From assembly GCA_021805265.1 (NCBI GenBank), contig JAJZFR010000327.1, positions 1 to 6,521 of the forward strand: DNA of 6,521 nt, in the 5' to 3' direction. The DNA comes from Acidobacteriota bacterium. Lineage in GTDB: Bacteria > Acidobacteriota > Terriglobia > Terriglobales > Acidobacteriaceae. The notes beneath the pieces are model-generated. The model did no database searches. It was not told the DNA's origin and was given only the letters and a program-made list of their open reading frames with translations. A program made the position numbers and the translations under genes. Positions 1 through 5,492 of the stretch are shown in pieces; within the stretch, counting starts at the first letter, position 1, and each line of letters starts with the position of its first letter.

Positions 1-22
1 CGCCAATACATGCCCGGCAACC

Positions 23-56
23 AAAAGCAACGGCGCTCTCAAGAGAGCGCCGTTGC
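23..56 (-). terminator. Intrinsic terminator after the TPR-like gene
   Basis: A near-perfect inverted repeat at 27-56 (arms GCAACGGCGCTCTC and GAGAGCGCCGTTGC) gives about 13 base pairs closed by a CTTG tetraloop. On the minus strand it is followed by TTTT (26-23), then GGTT. It begins 44 bases after the stop codon of the secreted TPR-like gene, which is where a rho-independent terminator belongs. On the plus strand no T run follows the hairpin, so it is directional. Bases 1-22 show nothing further. Confidence 0.9.
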
Positions 57-100
57 GGATTCAGATCGATCCATATCAGCTTCAGGATCGCATCCGGTTT

Positions 101-1411
101 TCAGTTGCTGCTGTGGTGCCCGGCAGCGGGCTTGTGGTGCGGAACCGGCTTCTTCTCCACTTGCAGTTCGCCTTCGCGCATGATGATCTGCGCCGGGCTT
201 TGCGTATAGGAGTCGTAAGTCCCAACCAGGTTCTTCACGTCGGAACCGACTGCGGGAATATCCTTGTCCGCCAGCGGTACCTTCATGTTGATGGTAAAGT
301 CCGCTTTCTTGTCCGCCTTCGCATCATCGGTCACCGCCAACTGGATCTGGCTCGCTGTTGCCGCAATCACCGTGCCCGGAATGATCGTTACTTTGTCCTT
401 CAAAGTGGCCCACAGCTTATCCGCGTTCGCTGTCGAGGCATTCGACAACACGTATTCGCTATCGCCCATGGCATACGTCGAGAAGTCGGGATTGTCCGTC
501 ACAAACTTGTCCGCAATATCCTTCGGCGTCGGCGCTGGATCAATCTTGAAATCCGGCGGCGGGAAGACACTGGTGGCCGAGGCTGCCAGAACCGCATCGT
601 AGCCATCCTCTTTCCCGTGGAACCGCTTGTACCAGTACTTGGCCTGCTTGTCGATCACCGGCTTGAAGCTGGCCGGGGCAAAGTTCTCAGCCCGGCTCAT
701 GAACCACACGCCATTGATCATGTCTGCCGGCTGCAACTGGGTATACGTCTGCCCCAGAACCAGCGTATCGTTCAGCGCCGGAGCAACCTTGGTTGCGTCC
801 GGGTTCGCCGCGCTGATCATCTCCAGCTCGGTCCGAAACTCGGTGATTGCGGCCTTCAAATCCTTCTTCGAGTAAATATCGTCATAGGCAATCACAGAGT
901 GGAAAAACGGATCCGTCGTGGCCTTCTGCTTCTTGAAGGCGTCATCCGCAACGCCCGCCGGCTTGGCCGCTACAAGCCCCTTTTGCGCCGCCGCCGCCGC
1001 ATCGTCCAGCAACTGCGCCTGCTGCGTCGGATTCGATGCGGCTAGCTGCGTCGCCTGCTGCTTCTTCACAAACGCAATCAAATACAGCGCCTTGAGGTTG
1101 TTCGGGTCAAGCTGGAGGAGCCGGTTCGCCGCATCTACCGCTTTCCCCGCATCGAACTGCATGTACGCATCCACCAGCCCATTGATGACTGCCAGCTTCA
1201 CCACACTGTTCGGATACGAGGTCAGGAACGCCTCGCTGGCAGACGCCTTCGCCTGGGGATTGGTCTGTGAAACTGCGTTCTGGTAAGAGTTGTACTCGGC
1301 AGGATCCTTGATGGTGATCTGGCCAGACGTGTCCTGAGCCAGCATGATGGGCGTGGCAACCAAGCCAAGCCCGACCAAAGCAAACACAGATGCGAGGAAA
1401 TACTTCTTCAT
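101..1411 (-). CDS. Secreted TPR-like protein of unknown function
   Basis: A 436-residue exported protein. Residues 1-25 form a Sec signal peptide: MKK, then a hydrophobic stretch to about residue 24, with probable cleavage after the Ala of MLAQ. No lipobox is visible, so a periplasmic or secreted soluble form is likely. Residues about 38-115 look like degenerate tetratricopeptide helices (for example the stretch NRLLQLDPNNLKALYLIAFV), and about 170-235 contain further helical repeat-like sequence. Residues about 340-412 are beta-rich (GTVIAATASQIQLAV, then DFTINMKVPL) and resemble a small barrel domain of unknown role. The tail is His/Lys/Pro-rich (KKPVPHHKPAAGHH). The ATG is supported by AGGAG (1422-1418) six bases upstream. 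It has its own strong promoter and its own terminator, so it is probably monocistronic. Similar TPR-annotated proteins are common in Acidobacteriaceae. A scaffold or envelope role is only a guess. Confidence 0.88.
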   Translation of the reverse strand: MKKYFLASVFALVGLGLVATPIMLAQDTSGQITIKDPAEYNSYQNAVSQTNPQAKASASEAFLTSYPNSVVKLAVINGLVDAYMQFDAGKAVDAANRLLQLDPNNLKALYLIAFVKKQQATQLAASNPTQQAQLLDDAAAAAQKGLVAAKPAGVADDAFKKQKATTDPFFHSVIAYDDIYSKKDLKAAITEFRTELEMISAANPDATKVAPALNDTLVLGQTYTQLQPADMINGVWFMSRAENFAPASFKPVIDKQAKYWYKRFHGKEDGYDAVLAASATSVFPPPDFKIDPAPTPKDIADKFVTDNPDFSTYAMGDSEYVLSNASTANADKLWATLKDKVTIIPGTVIAATASQIQLAVTDDAKADKKADFTINMKVPLADKDIPAVGSDVKNLVGTYDSYTQSPAQIIMREGELQVEKKPVPHHKPAAGHHSSN

Positions 1412-1417
1412 TCAGTG

Positions 1418-1422
1418 CTCCT
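1418..1422 (-). promoter_or_regulatory. Shine-Dalgarno of the TPR-like gene
   Basis: The minus strand reads AGGAG, then six bases (CACTGA), then ATG at 1411. This fixes the start of the secreted protein immediately before its signal peptide. Confidence 0.8.
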
Positions 1423-1535
1423 GGGAGTTCAAGAAAATGGGTGACTTTCTACTACCCGACATCGTGAGTGCCTTGCCCTTGCAAACATCCGCCTGGCGTC
1501 TCTTCTGTTCCTGTCCACGATACGGCGATGATGGG

Positions 1536-1564
1536 ATTATAGAAACTGAAGCGGTCCCTGACAA
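1536..1564 (-). promoter_or_regulatory. Sigma-70-like promoter for the TPR-like gene
   Basis: The -35 box TTGTCA (1564-1559) and a perfect -10 box TATAAT (1541-1536) are separated by exactly 17 bases, giving a near-consensus housekeeping promoter. The predicted transcription start is near 1529, about 118 bases upstream of the ATG. The -35 box begins nine bases after the metX stop codon. I see no clear intrinsic terminator between metX and this promoter, so some met transcripts may run into the TPR-like gene. The roughly 118-base untranslated leader shows no recognisable riboswitch or T-tailed hairpin. Confidence 0.75.
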
Positions 1565-1572
1565 GCACAGAA

Positions 1573-2733
1573 TCATTCCGTTGAATGCAATAGGCGAACC
1601 AGTTCTGTCTGCTCCGCTAAAAATGCGTCGTGACCGTGTGCCGTGATCATCTCACGATACTCCGCACGAACACCAGCTTTTTGCATCGCTTCCGCTAGCT
1701 GCTGAACATCCCGAGCCGGGAAAAGCCCGTCCGAACTGATCCCGATCAGCAGAATCGCCCCTTTGATGCGACGATACACTTCTTCCGCGTTGCAAAACTC
1801 CCGCGTCGGATCCCACGTATCCATCGTCCGCAATATCGCCAGATACGAGTTCGCGTCGAATCGCTCCGGAAATCGAGCCCCCTGGTGATCCAGATAGCCA
1901 GACACATCAAACCGTCCCCCCTGCAACCCGCCGCCATCCGCATCGAGCGACCACGGATCCTCCCCATTCCGGTTCGGATTCCGTCCGAAACGCTCCTCGA
2001 ATAGCTCCGGCGATTTGTAGCTCAACGTTGCAATCTGCCGGGCCAGGGAAAGTCCTCGTCGGGGCTGACGATGGGTCAGGTACTTCCCGCCATTCCACTC
2101 CGGATCGTTCACAATCGCCATGCGCTGCACATGGTTCATCGCCAGGCCCATGGCTCCCAGCGGCGCCACACCGATCACCACAGACCGCTCCACCCGCTGG
2201 GGAAACTCGATCGCCCATTGCAACGCCTGCATCCCGCCCACCGACCCCCCAATCGTCAGCCGCAGGCGCTCAATCCCCAGCGAATCCAGCAGTCTCGCCT
2301 GCGCACGCACGTTGTCCCGGATCGAGACCAGCGGAAACTCCGGACCATAGACATGGCCGGTCTCCGGATTCACCGATGCCGGCCCCGTCGAACCATAACA
2401 AGAACCAAGCAGATTGACGCACACAATGCAGTCGCGCCGCGTATCGACAAGACGCTCTTCGATCTCCGGCGCAAACAACTCCGGCCACCACGACCCAACC
2501 AGCGCCGAGCCGGAAAGTGCGTGACAAACCAGCACCGCATTGCTCCGCGCTGCATCCAGCCGCCCATACACAGCGTAGTGCAGCGTCGGGTTCGCCAGCG
2601 TTCGCCCGCAATCGAGCAGCAGAGGCTCATCGAGAACAAAGTCCCCCTCATAGATCGGCTCCGGCGCTTCTCTGCGCGCCTTCCCTTCCGCCGCGCCGGA
2701 ACCCTTCTTTTCAGCATGTGCCATTCTGCTCAT
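1573..2733 (-). CDS. metX: Homoserine O-acetyltransferase MetX
   Basis: A 386-residue cytoplasmic alpha/beta-hydrolase-fold acyltransferase. It transfers an acyl group, normally acetyl from acetyl-CoA, to the hydroxyl of L-homoserine, the committed step of methionine synthesis. Visible family marks in order: CHALSGSA (70-77), NLLGSCYGSTGP (107-118, oxyanion-side loop), the nucleophile elbow GGSVGGMQALQW with Ser164, SSDGLFP with Asp335, and HGHDAFL with His368. These give a complete Ser-Asp-His triad, and the length is typical. I chose the ATG at 2733 because it overlaps the metY stop as ATGA, a translational-coupling arrangement. A second in-frame ATG at 2724 is possible, and an upstream in-frame ATG at 2769 would overlap metY further. 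The first 25 residues are charged, low-complexity and probably not part of the fold. The usual SDWLFP-type motif has Gly in place of Trp. Some MetX-family enzymes use succinyl-CoA, so acetyl specificity is inferred from the MetY partner. Confidence 0.95.
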   Translation of the reverse strand: MSRMAHAEKKGSGAAEGKARREAPEPIYEGDFVLDEPLLLDCGRTLANPTLHYAVYGRLDAARSNAVLVCHALSGSALVGSWWPELFAPEIEERLVDTRRDCIVCVNLLGSCYGSTGPASVNPETGHVYGPEFPLVSIRDNVRAQARLLDSLGIERLRLTIGGSVGGMQALQWAIEFPQRVERSVVIGVAPLGAMGLAMNHVQRMAIVNDPEWNGGKYLTHRQPRRGLSLARQIATLSYKSPELFEERFGRNPNRNGEDPWSLDADGGGLQGGRFDVSGYLDHQGARFPERFDANSYLAILRTMDTWDPTREFCNAEEVYRRIKGAILLIGISSDGLFPARDVQQLAEAMQKAGVRAEYREMITAHGHDAFLAEQTELVRLLHSTE

Positions 2734-4067
2734 TGTCCGACAAGCGACGCCGTGCTGTCTGCCGTACATTGCGCCTTCCGGGCAGTCTCAAACGCCTGCT
2801 CCAGGTCCGAGAGGATGTCGCGGACATCTTCAATCCCGACGGAAAGCCGCACCAGCTCCGGCGAAACACCCGTCGAAACCTGTTCCTCCGAACTCAGTTG
2901 CTGATGTGTCGTCGAGGCGGGATGAATCACCAGCGATTTGGCGTCGCCGATATTCGCCACCAGGGAAAACAGCTTCAGCGCGTCGATCAGCGCCTTCCCC
3001 GCGCTGTAGCCGCCGCGTATCCCGAACGTCACCAACGCTCCCTGCCCCGCAGGAAGATATTTCTTCCCGCGCTCGAAATATCGGCTGGAAGAAAGCCCCG
3101 GATAGTTCACCCACTCCACCTGCGGATGCTGCTCCAGAAAGCGCGCAACAGCGAGCGCGTTCTGGCTATGCCGCTCCATCCGCAGAGGCAGTGTCTCGAT
3201 GCCTTGCAGTAAAAGAAACGCGTTGAACGGCGAAAGCGCAGCTCCCGTGTCGCGCAATCCCTGAACACGCGCCTTGAGAATAAACGCCAGAGGCCCGAAC
3301 GCCTCGGTATACGAGAGTCCATGATACGAGGCATCCGGCTGCGTAAACTCCGCGAATCGCCCAGACCCCCAATCAAAACGCCCCGCATCCACAATCACCC
3401 CGCCGATCGATGTCCCGTGACCGCCCAGAAACTTCGTCGCCGAGTTGATCACAATATCCGCGCCCCACTCGATCGGGCGCAGCAGCGCCGGCGATGGCGT
3501 CGTGTTGTCCACCACCAGCGGCAACCCGTGCTCATGGGCAATCGTAGCCAGAGTCTCCAGGTCCACCACGTCCAGCTTGGGGTTGCCCAGCGATTCCGTA
3601 TAAACGGCGCGCGTTCGCGGCGTAATCGCCGCACGAAGCCCCTCGAAATCGTCCGCATCCACAAACTTCACCGTAATGCCTAAGCGCGGCAACGTGTGGT
3701 GGAACAGGTTATAGGTGCCCCCATACAAGGAAGTCGAAGAGACAATCTCATCCCCCGCCCCAGCCAGCGTCGTGAGCGCCAGCGTAACCGCAGCCTGGCC
3801 TGAGGCCGTCGCCAAACCTGCCACCCCGCCCTCCAGCGCCGCAACGCGCTTCTCGAATACATCCGTGGTCGGATTCATGATCCGCGTATAGATGTTGCCA
3901 AACTCCTTCAGCCCAAACAGCCGCCCGGCGTGGTCCGCGTCTTCAAACACATACGAAGTCGTCTGGTAGATGGGAACAGCCCGCGAACCGGTCGTCGGAT
4001 CCGGCACCTGTCCGCCATGGACCGCAAGGGTGGCGAAATGTTGCTTGGTTTCTGCTTTGTCGCTCAT
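2730..4067 (-). CDS. metY: O-acetylhomoserine sulfhydrylase MetY
   Basis: A 445-residue PLP enzyme of the Cys/Met metabolism (cystathionine gamma-synthase-like) family. It converts O-acetylhomoserine plus sulfide to homocysteine and acetate in the cytoplasm. Visible marks: VHGGQ near the N-terminus, YTRIMNPTT (60-68, phosphate-contacting Tyr/Arg from the neighbouring subunit), ASGQAA (88-93), VVDNT with Asp187 (pairs with the PLP ring nitrogen), SATKFLGGHG with the Schiff-base Lys212, HPASTTHQQL (382-391) and VRLSVGIED with Arg407 for the substrate carboxylate. The length matches MetY (about 430-445) rather than the shorter gamma-synthases (about 380-400). A strong Shine-Dalgarno precedes the ATG, and metX follows with a four-base overlap. 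An oddity is that the usual ATPYL-like segment after VDNT reads TPSPALL. The gene sits behind an apparent Cys/Met attenuator. Confidence 0.95.
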   Translation of the reverse strand: MSDKAETKQHFATLAVHGGQVPDPTTGSRAVPIYQTTSYVFEDADHAGRLFGLKEFGNIYTRIMNPTTDVFEKRVAALEGGVAGLATASGQAAVTLALTTLAGAGDEIVSSTSLYGGTYNLFHHTLPRLGITVKFVDADDFEGLRAAITPRTRAVYTESLGNPKLDVVDLETLATIAHEHGLPLVVDNTTPSPALLRPIEWGADIVINSATKFLGGHGTSIGGVIVDAGRFDWGSGRFAEFTQPDASYHGLSYTEAFGPLAFILKARVQGLRDTGAALSPFNAFLLLQGIETLPLRMERHSQNALAVARFLEQHPQVEWVNYPGLSSSRYFERGKKYLPAGQGALVTFGIRGGYSAGKALIDALKLFSLVANIGDAKSLVIHPASTTHQQLSSEEQVSTGVSPELVRLSVGIEDVRDILSDLEQAFETARKAQCTADSTASLVGQ

Positions 4068-4073
4068 TGTTGT

Positions 4074-4080
4074 CTCCTCT
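4074..4080 (-). promoter_or_regulatory. Strong Shine-Dalgarno of metY
   Basis: The minus strand reads AGAGGAG, then ACAACA, then ATG, so GGAG sits six bases before the metY start. It directly follows a small hairpin (4081-4101). This contrasts with the upstream leader frame, which has no such site. Confidence 0.85.
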
Positions 4081-4101
4081 TCAGACCGATCACCGATCTG
4101 A
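4081..4101 (-). promoter_or_regulatory. Small hairpin abutting the metY ribosome binding site
   Basis: On the minus strand TCAGATC and GGTCTGA can form seven pairs (one G-U) around a seven-base loop. The stem ends exactly where the metY Shine-Dalgarno begins. It has no T run, so it is not a terminator. It could tune ribosome access or simply insulate the 5' end of the metYX message. Only the structure is visible. Confidence 0.4.
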
Positions 4102-4138
4102 TTTCTCTCGCTTGTTTTTCTGAGTCTGCTATCCGAAC

Positions 4139-4173
4139 AAAAAAATAGCCCGAATCCTCATCGGAATCCGGGC
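4139..4173 (-). terminator. Attenuator terminator in the metYX leader
   Basis: On the minus strand GCCCGGATTC (4173-4164) pairs with GGATTCGGGC (4157-4148) through ten pairs, two of them G-U, around a six-base loop. TA and a run of seven T (4145-4139) follow. It is a well-formed intrinsic terminator placed 42 bases after the leader-frame stop and 71 bases before the metY ATG. No other gene needs a terminator here. Its position inside the 5' leader of a biosynthetic operon, behind a Cys/Met-rich frame, is the classic layout of transcription attenuation. Confidence 0.88.
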
Positions 4174-4192
4174 CACTCTGGTTTCTTCTCGC

Positions 4193-4213
4193 CACGCGCT
4201 CCAAGAGCGCGCG
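4193..4213 (-). promoter_or_regulatory. GC-rich hairpin between leader frame and terminator
   Basis: On the minus strand CGCGCTC, TTG, GAGCGCG forms a perfect seven-pair stem, extendable to nine pairs with one G-U. It starts two bases after the stop codon of the leader frame. A ribosome paused at that stop would cover its 5' arm. It has no T run and is therefore more likely a pause or competing structure of the attenuator than a terminator. Confidence 0.6.
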
Positions 4214-4215
4214 TT

Positions 4216-4293
4216 TCAAGCCAGGGACGCGGACCCGCACGGCATCCGCATGCACATGCAACAAAGGTACCCGGTCTGGCTCGCTACAAACAT
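4216..4293 (-). CDS. Cys/Met leader peptide of the metYX attenuator
   Basis: A 25-codon frame, ATG at 4293 to TGA at 4218-4216, upstream of metY. Residues 10-19 read LCCMCMRMPC: four Cys codons (TGT, TGC, TGC, TGC) and three Met codons (ATG) within nine positions. This composition is very unlikely by chance just before genes that make homocysteine and methionine from sulfide. The rest (MFVASQTGY before, GSASLA after) shows no domain. The frame is followed by a GC-rich hairpin and an intrinsic terminator. The inferred role is that shortage of charged Cys- or Met-tRNA stalls the ribosome in the run and prevents the terminator, letting metYX be transcribed. No Shine-Dalgarno is present, and the predicted transcript begins within a base or so of the ATG, so leaderless initiation is likely. 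Later in-frame ATG codons lie inside the run. Expression is not proven. Confidence 0.8.
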   Translation of the reverse strand: MFVASQTGYLCCMCMRMPCGSASLA

Positions 4294-4300
4294 TGTATGA

Positions 4301-4330
4301 AGTATCCATGCAACACTACGGTTGCGTCAA
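4301..4330 (-). promoter_or_regulatory. Promoter of the metYX leader transcript
   Basis: The -35 box TTGACG (4330-4325, five of six consensus) and the -10 box GATACT (4306-4301) are separated by 18 bases. The usual start distance puts +1 at about 4294, directly before the ATG at 4293. The interval 4368-4294 between the tRNA and the leader frame contains no other convincing promoter and no T-tailed hairpin. Confidence 0.6.
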
Positions 4331-4368
4331 ATCAAGCTGATTCCAGAACGCTCGTCAGGCAAAGAATA

Positions 4369-4443
4369 TGGAGCGGGAGACCGGGATCGAACCGGCGACA
4401 TTCAGCTTGGGAAGCTGACGTTCTGCCACTGAACTACTCCCGC
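4369..4443 (-). tRNA. tRNA-Gly (anticodon CCC)
   Basis: A complete 75-base cloverleaf on the minus strand. The acceptor arms are GCGGGAG (4443-4437) and CTCCCGC (4379-4373), with discriminator T and an encoded CCA (4371-4369). The D arm is GTTC/GAAC. The anticodon arm TCAGC-TTCCCAA-GCTGA has anticodon CCC, which reads the GGG glycine codon. The T arm has the TTCGATC loop and GCCGG/CCGGT stem. No introns or mismatches are seen in the acceptor stem. It lies between the RES toxin gene and the metYX leader, all on the same strand. No clear terminator follows it, so read-through into the met leader is conceivable. Confidence 0.97.
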
Positions 4444-4498
4444 CTGGGTGCAATTTTCGGACGCCAATTGCAAGGCGCATCGTAACAACTTCCTACTA

Positions 4499-4504
4499 AT
4501 TGTA
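4499..4504 (-). promoter_or_regulatory. Possible -10 box for the tRNA-Gly gene
   Basis: TACAAT (4504-4499) matches the -10 consensus at five of six positions and lies 55 bases before the mature tRNA 5' end. The -35 region at 17 bases spacing (CCAATG) is poor, so this is tentative. The 114-base gap 4444-4557 holds nothing else convincing. A short CCGG/CCGG hairpin right after the toxin stop lacks a T run. Confidence 0.35.
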
Positions 4505-4557
4505 CTATGTTTCGACAACTGCATTGGAGCGCTGAAGCCCGGTTTACCGGAGCGGGA

Positions 4558-5028
4558 CTACAGCAGTCGAGGGTCAACCGAACAGACAACCGGCGGCGCT
4601 ATCTGAACCTCACGGAAGCGCGGATGATGGGGATTCAGGATGTAATTGCGCTCCTCGACAACGATTGCGCTGGGCACTGCCAAAACGGCGCTTTTTCCAG
4701 CCAGCACCCAGCTATCTCCCAGACTCTGACTGGCAGTCGTGGGTGGTTGCTCGTTCCATCCTGCCGATAGGCCGGGGACTTGCACCATCTCCACCAAAGC
4801 CGCGTCAAAAGAGACGGGATAGACGTAGAACGGCGCACCGATCACAGCACTTCCACCGCCGCCTTTGATATGCACGAGAACCTCCAGGATGGCGAGTGAG
4901 CGATGCTCGGCGGTGTAGATGACCGCGGTCCCTTTGCTGTTCCATCTTCCTCCCCAATGTCTGGCACCTTGTCCTGAAAATGCATTTGCGAAGTTGGGTT
5001 CCTTCGTGATCCGGAAGGCCGAGATCAA
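4558..5028 (-). CDS. RES-domain toxin of a RES-Xre toxin-antitoxin pair
   Basis: A 156-residue protein matching the RES domain, named for conserved Arg, Glu and Ser. Characterised members are NAD-degrading toxins neutralised by an adjacent Xre-type antitoxin. Visible marks from the proposed start: FRIT (5-8), FSGQGARHWGGRWNSKG (17-33) with Arg28, IYTAEHRSLAILEVLVH (37-53) with Tyr38 and Glu49, then VPSAIVVEERNYILNP (118-133) with Ser120. All hallmark residues are present, so it looks catalytically intact. The start is best placed at TTG (5028-5026), overlapping the antitoxin TGA as TTGA. It gives the normal N-terminus just before the FRI segment, with GGGA seven bases upstream. Upstream in-frame ATG at 5148 would add 40 residues translated from antitoxin coding sequence with no family resemblance. 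The rare start and overlap suggest coupled, weak toxin translation. NAD depletion is inferred from the family. Confidence 0.9.
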   Translation of the reverse strand: MISAFRITKEPNFANAFSGQGARHWGGRWNSKGTAVIYTAEHRSLAILEVLVHIKGGGGSAVIGAPFYVYPVSFDAALVEMVQVPGLSAGWNEQPPTTASQSLGDSWVLAGKSAVLAVPSAIVVEERNYILNPHHPRFREVQIAPPVVCSVDPRLL

Positions 5029-5492
5029 GAGAATATCCCGTCGGCAATGCGTCCGATCAGGTCGCGAACCTCGCTGCCGCCGAACTCGGTTCGAGCATAT
5101 TCTATGGGGGATGTATTGCTCAGACCAAACGCTGGCGCCATCAACCATGCGCGCGTTCGCGCCGGATCTCCATCGAAAAGGTCCAACGCCGCCTGCCAGA
5201 TTTGCGCCAGACGCAGCAACTTCTCGGACTCGCGCCTGTCGAGCGCTCCAGTCTCGCGTCTGCGGGCAAATGTTCTCTCTGGCATTTCCAGGTAGTTTGC
5301 GAGTTGCTGCTGACTGATCCCGGTTGCTTCCAGAAAACGCTTCGTCGAATTCCAGGAAAGCCCGGCATTCGCTGCACGGATGAGCGCAGAAGTATCCATG
5401 CTCTTCAACCCGAGCACAGTTCCGATTCGCGATCTTCCTCCTGGAATCCGGTGCGGAACGAATGCTACTGCAGATTTGTCTGGCATGTACAT
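5025..5492 (-). CDS. Xre/MbcA/ParS-type antitoxin (DUF2384)
   Basis: A 155-residue antitoxin partner of the RES toxin. Residues about 20-60 form the N-terminal helical part. Residues about 58-82 (ISQQQLANYLEMPERTFARRR) are the Xre-like helix-turn-helix expected to bind DNA. Residues about 95-155 match the DUF2384 C-terminal toxin-binding domain: LRLAQIWQAALDLF, the ARTRAWLMAP segment, and the terminal DLIGRIADGIFS, which in this family ends in a similar Gly-hydrophobic-hydrophobic-Ser motif and plugs the RES active site. The length is normal for the family. The start is ATG at 5492 or the in-frame ATG at 5486. No Shine-Dalgarno precedes either, and a TAAAAT box lies six bases before 5492, so a leaderless message is possible. 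It is first in the operon and overlaps the toxin by four bases. Autorepression is likely from family behaviour and the inverted repeat at its promoter. Confidence 0.92.
   Translation of the reverse strand: MYMPDKSAVAFVPHRIPGGRSRIGTVLGLKSMDTSALIRAANAGLSWNSTKRFLEATGISQQQLANYLEMPERTFARRRETGALDRRESEKLLRLAQIWQAALDLFDGDPARTRAWLMAPAFGLSNTSPIEYARTEFGGSEVRDLIGRIADGIFS

Noticed and set aside
53..1045. Long plus-strand open frame opposite the TPR-like gene
   Set aside because: It is the antisense shadow of a gene with signal peptide, Shine-Dalgarno, promoter and terminator. Its product is Arg-rich, without any recognisable domain, and starts inside the terminator hairpin.
1412..1572. Terminator or riboswitch between metX and the TPR-like gene
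   Set aside because: A long-range TTCTGT/ACAGAA match exists, but there is no compact hairpin with a T run. Only the promoter and ribosome binding site are supportable.
2071..2904. Plus-strand open frames opposite metX and metY
   Set aside because: Arg/Pro/His-rich translations with no domain, lying antisense to two confidently identified enzymes; typical shadow frames in GC-rich DNA.
4102..4293. SAM riboswitch before metY
   Set aside because: Searched by eye for SAM-I, SAM-II and related conserved cores, since methionine genes often carry one. The GGCTTGAAAC stretch is only a superficial resemblance and the surrounding helices do not fit. A covariance-model search would settle it.
4064..4309. 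81-codon minus-strand frame ending with a four-base overlap on the metY start
   Set aside because: Its ATG lies upstream of the predicted transcription start, beside the -10 box. It runs through both attenuator hairpins, has no Shine-Dalgarno and shows no domain. The Cys/Met frame in another phase explains the region better.
4369..4443. tRNA-Gly as an integration site for a mobile element
   Set aside because: No integrase, no direct repeat of the tRNA 3' end found in the window, and the sequence downstream of the tRNA is a core metabolic operon.
5029..5148. Extended toxin starting at ATG 5148
   Set aside because: The additional 40 residues are the antitoxin coding sequence read in another frame and do not resemble RES proteins, which begin just before the conserved FRI-like segment.
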